A stretch of 64,000 bases of DNA from an uncultured Flavobacteriaceae bacterium (GTDB lineage Bacteria; Bacteroidota; Bacteroidia; Flavobacteriales; Flavobacteriaceae): NCBI GenBank assembly GCA_947494695.1, contig CANLWB010000004.1:310001-374000 (forward strand), read 5' to 3'. Positions 56,041-64,000 of this stretch are shown here, piece by piece. Below the pieces are notes generated by a model that made no database searches, was not told where the DNA came from, and was given only the letters and a program-made list of their open reading frames with translations. Positions within the stretch are counted from its first letter, which is position 1; each line of letters opens with the position of its first letter. The translations under genes and the position numbers were made by a program.

Positions 56041-59000
56041 GATTAAAAATGTTAAAAATAGTAAAGCCAGTATTACTGGTAATCATGTTGTTTTGGGTAA
56101 GCATTTCTAAGGCTCAAAATTTTAAACAAGAAACACTTGAATTATCTGGGAGTACTATCGTTGATTCGGCGGTCGAGTACGTGGTAACAGATCCAAACCC
56201 TGATGATGCCCAGTCTTTAACCGTAGCTCCTCTAAGTTATATAACGTTAAAAGTAAATCCCGATATAGCCTATGCCAATGCTTATACAACAACGGTTAAT
56301 ATAGACGTTTTTCCTTTAATCTCACCGGGAGTATACGATTCGAATGCCACTAGTATAAGCCTGGAAGTTTCATATAGTCCAAATAGTAATGTAGGGAACA
56401 AGCAGAATATAGCCCTCAAAGGGTTTGAATTTCATGGTTTAAAAGCAGTAATAACCGGGGTAACAACCACAAACGATAGCTCCTCTGGAACAATTAGCAA
56501 TACGCCAGATAATGTCGAGTTTTACCTAGGATTTCAGTCAGACTATTATAGACAATTGTCAACAGCGCAGCCCACTTTTACAGAAGTTAATGTGATAAAT
56601 AATGAACTGGTTGTTGAATGGACACCACATTCAGGTGCTATATATTACGATTTTGAATGGACATGGATAGACAATTACGATAAACATGCTACCAGAACCG
56701 AGTTCACCGTAAAAGATTTTGAAGTTAATAATACCAGAATTCAAACGAAGGATACCATTTATAAAATCCCACTGGTATTCGATTTTGGTTATATAATATA
56801 TAGAGTAAGACCAGTTGGTGTGTTTCTAACAGACCCTGGAGTTAATACTTATGGCCTCTGGTCTTCTGGAAATCCGGGAGACTCCTATGCACTGGTTGGA
56901 CAATGGCCAAATAAAAGGCTAGTAAGTGCACATGAAGACAATAAGAACTGGCAGTTTCAGGCGAGTTATGCAGAAGATGGAAGGAAAAAAGAGGTGGTTA
57001 GTTATTTCGACGGAACTTTACGAAACAGGCAAACTGTTACAAAGATTAATAGTGACGATAATGCTATTGTGGGTGAGGTTATATATGACAACCAAGGACG
57101 TCCGGCAGTTGAAGTTCTTCCCGTTCCGGCCGATAGCCTTACCGATGGAAACGATTTAAAGTTCTATGAGAACTTCAACCAGAATTTAGCGGGGAATATA
57201 TACACACATAAGGATTTCGACTGGACAGATTTAAGCCAAAACCCGTGTGAAGTAACTACCGAAGCGATGAGTGCTGCTAAAGGTGCTAGTGGGTATTATG
57301 GAAGCACTTTATCAAGAGATCCCAATAAACCATATCAAGATTACGTACCGAATGCTAACGGGTATCCCTTTAGCCAAATACAGTATATGCCTGACAATAC
57401 GGGACGTATAAAGTCTAAGGGAGGTGTTGGAGAGCAACATCAAATAAATTATGCCTCTGGTGATCATGAAATGCGTTATTTCTATACCACGCCCGAGCAG
57501 AATGAATTAACAAGGTTGTTTGGAAATAACGTGGGTCATGCGGCACATTATAAAAAGAACATTGTTGTCGATCCAAACAATCAAGTAAGTATAAGTTATA
57601 TAGATCCTCAGGGTAGAACTATAGCAACCGCTCTTGCAGGAGAAGCTCCGACCAATCTTACAGTATTAGATGGAGTTCCTAATTTTGCCGAGATCACAAC
57701 CGACTTACTAGAGAAAGCAGATATCGATGCTGTAGATACCAATCTTGATAAAAATATTAGAAGATCTACAGGGAGTTTTCCGGGGTTTCAAGATGAATTT
57801 TTGGTATCAAAATCGGTTATATCGGCCAAAGAAAATTCCAATTTTACATTCGATTATAATCTTAAACATGTTGGAGGGTTTAGTACATACATCACCGAGG
57901 TGAATACAATAAAAGGGCATGAATGTAATACACCATACCCCTATGTTTACGATTTGTCTATTAATCTAAAAGACGATTGTGGTGAAGAAGTTTTAAGTAC
58001 ACCCATAAGTTTAACCATTGGGGTACCAGGGGGTGAACCAATTCCATATACGGCTCCAGCGTTAAGTGAGAGCCTATCATCTGGTACCTATCAATTATCA
58101 AAGCGCCTTACCATAAATGAAGATGTATTAAATAGTTATTTAGATGATTTCGTTACGAGCTTAACCACATTAGGCTCCAGTTGTTATATACCAGCTATAA
58201 AACCAACTTATGAGGATTTAGGGTGTTTTACCAGTTGTGACGATTGTATAAGTAATTTAGAAACACGAGACGTTTTTGTAATAACGGAACTACAAGTTTT
58301 GTATCCATCTGTAACCTTTTCAAGTGGTCGAGGAAGTGGTAACAATGCTACCGGAACATTTGAAGGCATAAGCGTGACTGTAAATTGGACAGGGGAACCC
58401 AGTAACATTGAGGCGGTTAAATTCGCAATTGTAGCGAAAATTGCTGAATATAATTTAGCGGTTGAGGCGTGTAACGCCCCCTGTAATGGTTTGAATAATG
58501 CTGTAGGAGTTGGGTTAACATTTGCGTCGTGCGATGTATACGATAGTAACCTAAAAGAAGATATAGCTCCAGGAGGACAATATGGACAAGTAGATTCTGG
58601 AAATGCTAACTTGATTAGTGTTTTTAATGAAGGTCAAAACGGATTAATTTACCGTTTCCCAACAGGAGTTATTGAAACCGAAAGTAATAATTGGAGACAC
58701 CCTAAAGGAGCTGCTAATGCTTACCAAGATATTCTGGGTAACGATTCATTTATAAAACTGGTTCGAACGGAAAATGATTTAGGTATTATTGATTATATTC
58801 CAAAAATTAAAAATGACCCGAATGTTGAAGTTTTTGATGCCCAGGGAACGCTTATAGACCTTCCAATTGCAGAGATTGATGCTCCAGAAATATGGATTAA
58901 ACCGCAGGATTTAGAGCATGTTGAAGACTTTGTTGAGTATTTAAAGGTCAATGAGTCCTGGCTCGATGCCTTAATTGAGTATCATCCCGAATATTGCTAT

Positions 59001-62000
59001 CTGGAGTTTACTAAGGCCATATGCGATATGGGAGTCACTAATGTTTTAGATTATACAAAAACAGATGGTTCAACGGTAACAGTAGATTCAGATGGGTACG
59101 ATGCCTATTTAAGAAGTATTGAAACCTTCAGTCAGGCCTATAATGATACGGATGTGTTCAAGACTAAATTCAGTATTTATAATGGAATCCCATCAGGAGG
59201 TGATCCATTTTTCCTAAATACCATTAGTTTATTACCTGCCAATATGCAAACCGCTATATCGAATATAATGGCCACTGCAGTGGGTGTAACATATGAACAA
59301 TATAGCGATTACGATATGTTGGAAGCTGCTTATGCAAGTGTCGTTTGTGAAGGTAATCCAAACTGTTCTGGGGCGAGTGTAACTCCTGCAACAATTGCAA
59401 GTTCAGGTTTGGCCGAGTCTCAAAAAAATAGAATATGGAATGTTTATAAGGGATTCTATTTGGGGCTAAAAGGAAGAATTAAGGCCACGTTTTTAAATGC
59501 TTATGCAAAGAGAAATGGCTGCTACAATGTATGTATGGAATTAGAAGAGGGAGAAACGTTTGACCTGAATACCGTAACCGAGGAGATTAAATATTATACG
59601 GATTTTATTGCTGATATAAATACCTATGCCGATGGTGGGGCTACACAATATATTTGTGGCGCCAATGCTACAGGTTTTACGAATAAAGAAAAACGTTTTA
59701 AACCAGCAAATGGTAATTTATATAGTAATGAAAACAATGCGGAAGATAATTCGGGAACCGATTATCATACCTATGTGGAAACAGGCAAGTGCCCACTATT
59801 ATTCGATCTGGAGTATTTCTTAAATGGGATTATTGAAGAAAAAAATACTCTGGGGATTGTTTACAATTTTCCAAGTGAAAATGTAGTATATGGAGGAAAT
59901 TATGCGACATCAGATTTGGCAGAAGCGATAACGCAGGGTACAATAAGTACTTTTTCTGATGGTGATATTTTCTCGGGTACATATATTGGAAATGCCACGA
60001 CACTTGTACATGGAAGTTATGATATCATAACAATAGACCTTCCAACATCGATAACAACGGATCTTGGTTTGGGTTGGAACGATTACGATGCTAGCAGCGT
60101 TAACCCTTCATTTTGGTCTATTTTAGGTTTTAATAATTTTTATTATGATGTTAATGCAGCTGCTAATGATCCGGTAAACGGGCAGTTTGCCTTTCAAGCC
60201 AATATTACGATTAAGCAAGGAAATATAACAAGTGAGCATGTTATATCTGGAACAACACCTGTAGCGATTGGGGAATGTACAATTGAAGGGGTTGTATTTA
60301 CTTCAAATGGAGAAAACCCTGGACAAACTGGAATTGGTAGTGATTTGGGAGGTCCCGGAGAATTTGGTGAACTATATGGATTGGCTCCATGTGTGGGTAG
60401 CGGTTCGACTGTAACAACAGAGACGATATTAACGGGTAATTTCGATTCATATACCCCAATTGACGAATGTCCGCATGCAATGCCAAGTTTAGGTATTGAT
60501 GAATGGGAACCGTTTGTTGGTTCGGTTGATATCAATGACCCCGGTGCATCTAATGGATGTTTATCTATACAAGCTTCTCCTCAAGGAGGGAACTACGTTA
60601 GTGGTATAGGGTTTTATAATTCTCCTTTAGGAGAATCTTTTGGCACTACTGTTACAGGTTTAACTATTGGAGAAGATTATACAGTAACTTTTTATCAGGC
60701 AAACCCAGGTTGGTTACCTCCAACAAATCTTGGCAGAGATGCCGACGGGTATTTCACGGTTATTTTTGGAGAACAGATAATACAAACTTCAGTGATGCCA
60801 TTTCAGGGATATAACAACAGCACATGGGAAGAGGTGAATTTAACATTTACGGCTACCTCAAATGTTCAAAACTTAAGATTTGTTGCCAGCGCAACGAATA
60901 CGGGAAGAGGAGAATCGTATGTTGCAATTGATGATATTGAAATAACCAGATCGATTACCACCCCACCTATACCTATAGATTTAAGTGCTTGTATAGGTTG
61001 TATCCCTCAAACCGTAGCCCCGTTAAACTGTAAAGAGAAGTATGAGACATGGTTTGGCCCGTTAGGTATGGATTTTTCAACAGCCAACGATATCGATGGT
61101 GACGGCGATGTCGACTTTGTTTCGGGATTAATTTCTGATTATTACTTTACATCGAATTATGAAGAGGATAACTTCTGCAATTTAAACCTAGACCAGCTTG
61201 TAGACTCGTATTTGGACTATATCAATACATTAAATATCAATTCGGCTGAACATCCACAGTTTTTAACGATAAGTGAGTTTGGTGATACCAATCTTAATTA
61301 TGGGTTTAATAATATTTCAACAGTAATAAGCGACTTTAACACGTATATAAATATTCCCAGTTATAATGGTATAATTTGGATGGATTATGTAGATACTATA
61401 TGGTTGCCTTTACATCCAAATGTATGTCCTCCGGCTCCTATGATTCCGAGTTATGATGTGGTTATAGACCCTAATACGATTGAGAATGAATGTGAAACAT
61501 TTGCTATAAACGTTTCAGAGACCTATGCGACAGATATTTATCAAAACTATATAAATCAATTAAAGGAAGCGTTTAAGAGGGAGTATATTAATAGCGCTAT
61601 GGAGACGGCCATTGAAAACTTCACCATGGAGTATTCAGATAAGGAGTATCAATATACCCTCTACTATTACGATCAGGCTGGAAACCTTGTTCAAACCGTT
61701 GCACCAGAGGGGGTAGATCGCGTAAACCAGGAGCATAATTTTAAGACACAATACCGATACAATTCACTTAATCAATTGGTTTGGCAAAAAACACCAGATG
61801 GAGGTGAAACCCGATTTGCATATGATGACCTAGGACGAATTATTGCATCTCAAAATGCCAGGCAATTAAGAGTGCACGCCAATGTTGAAAATGGTAATTT
61901 GGGAAGGTCAATAAGTTATACATTGTACGACGATCTCGGTAGAATAACAGAAGCAGGAGAAACATTTTATATAACTACGATTTCATTACCAGGAAATGAA

Positions 62001-64000
62001 GTGTCTGGGAAATATTCGATTGGAGATGATGGGCGTCTATATAAAAATGGTATTAAAGTGAACAGTATTGATACCACCGACCCAAGAACCGAAGTCACTA
62101 AAACCATGTATACAACGCCATCAACGTTGGCTACAAACCTTGGGTTTATCCAGGGAAATACAAGAAATAGGGTAACATCTATTGTGTATATTGAAGATTC
62201 AACCTCGGGTCTCGATTGTAATAATGCCATTTTTTACGATTACGATATACATGGCAATGTCTCTAAAATGGCCTATTATCTGTATCTGGGAGATAATGCA
62301 CAGAAAACATTAAAAACAACCGAATATGAATACGATTTAATAAGTGGTAATGTAAATCGGGTTGCTTATCAGAAAGGAGCGAACGATCAGTTTATGCATC
62401 GCTACAGCTATGATGCCGATAACCGCATTACTTCGGTTGAAACATCTAGAAATGGAATTCTTTGGGAACGAGATGCTTCGTATCGGTATTATGAGCATGG
62501 CCCATTGGCAAGAACCGTAATGGGAGATCAAAAGGTGCAGGGACTAGATTATGCCTATACCATACAAGGTTGGTTAAAGGGCATTAATGGAGAAAACGTA
62601 GGGCAGAATGATATTGGACAGGATGGAGCCTCTACGGCAAAAGATGCTTACGCATTTTCTCTAAACTATTTTAATGGCGATTACATTTCTGTAGGGACTA
62701 CACAACCATTCACGGCTGCGGAAACCTCCTCAAATGTAAACCAGAACAACCTTTACAATGGTAATATAAAAACCATGGTTACCAGTTTACTTGATTTAGG
62801 AGGCAATCCGTTAAGCACATTACAAAATAATTACACTTACGATCAATTGAATCGAATAAAAGGAATGGATAGTTATGATTTAGCGTCCAACAACCTGGAG
62901 TACCAAACAGAATATGTATATGATCGAAATGGTAATCTAAAAAACCTAAAACGTTGGTCGGAGGGAGTCCAAATGGATGATTTGAATTATACGTATAATG
63001 ATGTCGTTACAGATAAGCAATTAAGAAGTAATAGGTTATTTGCTGTAACCGATAACCCAACCTTGGATAGTAATTTTACAGATATAGATATTGATAGTGG
63101 ACAGACATTAGGTAGTATTAATGATACTACAGGAAATCTGGATGGAGCAAATTATAAATACGACGAAATTGGTCAATTGATTCAAGATACACAAGAGAAT
63201 ATTTCCAAAATAGATTGGCGTGTTGATGGTAAAGTGGCTAAAATAGAGAAGGTGGATGGTACAGAAATAGCCTTCGAATATGATGGGTTGGGCAATAGAA
63301 TTTCTAAAACCTATATACCACAAGGTAATACTGCAGATATAACACAAACCTATTACATTCGCGATGCACAGGGGAATACCCTGGCAGTCTATAATAAAGG
63401 GCTTGTAGAAATACATAATTCATCCGATTATTATATGCCATCTGGGACTATACATGATACTGTAGACACTATTGAAGCTGAACAAAACATTGTGTTGGCA
63501 AATGAAGGAACCTATACAGTCGCTCCAACAGGTGATGTAATTATAAAAGCCGGTAATTCTATACTTATGAAACCGGGGACACGCATACATACGGGAGCAA
63601 CAGTACGTGCCTACATTGACACAAATATTAATATTCCACCGGTTACAGAGCTCGTTGGGTTAAAACTATCTGAACATCATATTTACGGCAGTTCAAGATT
63701 AGGAATCCAACAATATACAGAAGAAACTGCTATTCCTGGAACCGAGATTGTAAACCATGTAGGGGATAAGCGGTATGAGTTAAGTAACCATTTGGGTAAT
63801 GTTTTAAGTGTTATTAGTGATAGAAAATTGGTAGATACCCAAAATAATACTATTTTTAAACCGGACGTTCTTACATATAATGATTACTATCCTTTTGGTC
63901 AATTGCTGCCCAATCGCCACGGTAGCTCAGACTCTTATAGATACGGCTTCCAAGGGCAGGAGAAAGATGATGAAGTTAAAGGGGAAGGGAATTCTATTAA
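56037..64000 (+). CDS. Giant Rhs-repeat protein (3' end outside window)
   Basis: The frame from ATG 56037 (overlapping the preceding stop as ATGA) is open to the window end, >2650 residues. It starts with a signal peptide ([16 protein letters not shown]). It holds the Bacteroidota Rhs-N pattern, a Cys-containing spacer region (58-61 kb), a carbohydrate-binding-like insert (~60.4-60.95 kb, [19 protein letters not shown]), then YD repeats from ~61.6 kb ([56 protein letters not shown]). A coathanger-type insert lies at ~63478-63620 ([16 protein letters not shown]). It ends within the core signature ([29 protein letters not shown]); the core end and the variable tip lie beyond the window. Confidence 0.9.
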   Translation, partial: MRLKMLKIVKPVLLVIMLFWVSISKAQNFKQETLELSGSTIVDSAVEYVVTDPNPDDAQSLTVAPLSYITLKVNPDIAYANAYTTTVNIDVFPLISPGVYDSNATSISLEVSYSPNSNVGNKQNIALKGFEFHGLKAVITGVTTTNDSSSGTISNTPDNVEFYLGFQSDYYRQLSTAQPTFTEVNVINNELVVEWTPHSGAIYYDFEWTWIDNYDKHATRTEFTVKDFEVNNTRIQTKDTIYKIPLVFDFGYIIYRVRPVGVFLTDPGVNTYGLWSSGNPGDSYALVGQWPNKRLVSAHEDNKNWQFQASYAEDGRKKEVVSYFDGTLRNRQTVTKINSDDNAIVGEVIYDNQGRPAVEVLPVPADSLTDGNDLKFYENFNQNLAGNIYTHKDFDWTDLSQNPCEVTTEAMSAAKGASGYYGSTLSRDPNKPYQDYVPNANGYPFSQIQYMPDNTGRIKSKGGVGEQHQINYASGDHEMRYFYTTPEQNELTRLFGNNVGHAAHYKKNIVVDPNNQVSISYIDPQGRTIATALAGEAPTNLTVLDGVPNFAEITTDLLEKADIDAVDTNLDKNIRRSTGSFPGFQDEFLVSKSVISAKENSNFTFDYNLKHVGGFSTYITEVNTIKGHECNTPYPYVYDLSINLKDDCGEEVLSTPISLTIGVPGGEPIPYTAPALSESLSSGTYQLSKRLTINEDVLNSYLDDFVTSLTTLGSSCYIPAIKPTYEDLGCFTSCDDCISNLETRDVFVITELQVLYPSVTFSSGRGSGNNATGTFEGISVTVNWTGEPSNIEAVKFAIVAKIAEYNLAVEACNAPCNGLNNAVGVGLTFASCDVYDSNLKEDIAPGGQYGQVDSGNANLISVFNEGQNGLIYRFPTGVIETESNNWRHPKGAANAYQDILGNDSFIKLVRTENDLGIIDYIPKIKNDPNVEVFDAQGTLIDLPIAEIDAPEIWIKPQDLEHVEDFVEYLKVNESWLDALIEYHPEYCYLEFTKAICDMGVTNVLDYTKTDGSTVTVDSDGYDAYLRSIETFSQAYNDTDVFKTKFSIYNGIPSGGDPFFLNTISLLPANMQTAISNIMATAVGVTYEQYSDYDMLEAAYASVVCEGNPNCSGASVTPATIASSGLAESQKNRIWNVYKGFYLGLKGRIKATFLNAYAKRNGCYNVCMELEEGETFDLNTVTEEIKYYTDFIADINTYADGGATQYICGANATGFTNKEKRFKPANGNLYSNENNAEDNSGTDYHTYVETGKCPLLFDLEYFLNGIIEEKNTLGIVYNFPSENVVYGGNYATSDLAEAITQGTISTFSDGDIFSGTYIGNATTLVHGSYDIITIDLPTSITTDLGLGWNDYDASSVNPSFWSILGFNNFYYDVNAAANDPVNGQFAFQANITIKQGNITSEHVISGTTPVAIGECTIEGVVFTSNGENPGQTGIGSDLGGPGEFGELYGLAPCVGSGSTVTTETILTGNFDSYTPIDECPHAMPSLGIDEWEPFVGSVDINDPGASNGCLSIQASPQGGNYVSGIGFYNSPLGESFGTTVTGLTIGEDYTVTFYQANPGWLPPTNLGRDADGYFTVIFGEQIIQTSVMPFQGYNNSTWEEVNLTFTATSNVQNLRFVASATNTGRGESYVAIDDIEITRSITTPPIPIDLSACIGCIPQTVAPLNCKEKYETWFGPLGMDFSTANDIDGDGDVDFVSGLISDYYFTSNYEEDNFCNLNLDQLVDSYLDYINTLNINSAEHPQFLTISEFGDTNLNYGFNNISTVISDFNTYINIPSYNGIIWMDYVDTIWLPLHPNVCPPAPMIPSYDVVIDPNTIENECETFAINVSETYATDIYQNYINQLKEAFKREYINSAMETAIENFTMEYSDKEYQYTLYYYDQAGNLVQTVAPEGVDRVNQEHNFKTQYRYNSLNQLVWQKTPDGGETRFAYDDLGRIIASQNARQLRVHANVENGNLGRSISYTLYDDLGRITEAGETFYITTISLPGNEVSGKYSIGDDGRLYKNGIKVNSIDTTDPRTEVTKTMYTTPSTLATNLGFIQGNTRNRVTSIVYIEDSTSGLDCNNAIFYDYDIHGNVSKMAYYLYLGDNAQKTLKTTEYEYDLISGNVNRVAYQKGANDQFMHRYSYDADNRITSVETSRNGILWERDASYRYYEHGPLARTVMGDQKVQGLDYAYTIQGWLKGINGENVGQNDIGQDGASTAKDAYAFSLNYFNGDYISVGTTQPFTAAETSSNVNQNNLYNGNIKTMVTSLLDLGGNPLSTLQNNYTYDQLNRIKGMDSYDLASNNLEYQTEYVYDRNGNLKNLKRWSEGVQMDDLNYTYNDVVTDKQLRSNRLFAVTDNPTLDSNFTDIDIDSGQTLGSINDTTGNLDGANYKYDEIGQLIQDTQENISKIDWRVDGKVAKIEKVDGTEIAFEYDGLGNRISKTYIPQGNTADITQTYYIRDAQGNTLAVYNKGLVEIHNSSDYYMPSGTIHDTVDTIEAEQNIVLANEGTYTVAPTGDVIIKAGNSILMKPGTRIHTGATVRAYIDTNINIPPVTELVGLKLSEHHIYGSSRLGIQQYTEETAIPGTEIVNHVGDKRYELSNHLGNVLSVISDRKLVDTQNNTIFKPDVLTYNDYYPFGQLLPNRHGSSDSYRYGFQGQEKDDEVKGEGNSI

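Overview
The window reads as the chromosome of a marine-type flavobacterium (Bacteroidota, Flavobacteriaceae). Supporting signs are low GC, TAnnTTTG-type -7 promoter boxes, an ECF sigma/FecR/TonB-receptor locus, Bacteroidota-style Rhs proteins and LytTR regulators. No rRNA, tRNA, CRISPR array or transposase was seen.

Layout. 1-2.5 kb: the 3' end of a methylmalonyl-CoA mutase gene and a class V aminotransferase. 2.5-7.3 kb: a decaying stretch with a frameshifted D-2-hydroxyacid dehydrogenase, LytTR and DUF5916 fragments that abut, an internally deleted PIG-L deacetylase and a second, broken piece of methylmalonyl-CoA mutase. An apparently intact arsenic-type module sits inside it: a SigZ-like ECF sigma factor, a 57-aa Cys-rich exported peptide and arsM. 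Matching promoter-like motifs precede the sigma gene and the peptide gene, with a weaker one before PIG-L/arsM. 7.5-12.5 kb: an MlrC-like lipoprotein, a small lipoprotein, a DJ-1/PfpI protein, an SDR and an unrecognised protein. 12.9-17.2 kb: an ECF sigma/FecR/TonB-receptor locus that is broken. The sigma gene lacks region 4, the receptor has two homopolymer frameshifts, and its 3' end is joined to a sigma region 4. 17.4-18.6 kb: a two-gene unit of unknown function whose first product has an Rhs-tip-like C-terminus.

18.8-26.3 kb: a uronate catabolic operon (LacI-type regulator, SDR, uxuA, uxaC, TRAP transporter PQM) with a promoter/operator candidate. 26.3-32.7 kb: a thiamine operon on the minus strand (thiS-thiC-tenI-like-thiD-thiE-thiG-thiH) behind a TPP riboswitch. 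No thiF lies in the window.

32.9-45.9 kb: two response-regulator-like genes, then one tightly packed 12-gene operon coding for a complete-looking type II secretion/type IV pilus-like machine. It has four (pseudo)pilins, an inner-membrane platform, a prepilin peptidase, an ATPase, a secretin, PilM/N-, PilO- and PilP-like parts, an FN3-like lipoprotein and a Skp/OmpH-like protein. It ends at a strong terminator. 46.2-64 kb: a run of exported proteins: a CBM/FN3 protein with a fibre-like tail, a 2075-aa Rhs-N-type protein, a CBM protein with a YD-repeat remnant, a small exported protein and a giant Rhs protein that runs off the window just inside the conserved Rhs core. The machine next to its possible large cargo is the most interesting unit here, but the functional link is inferred from position only.
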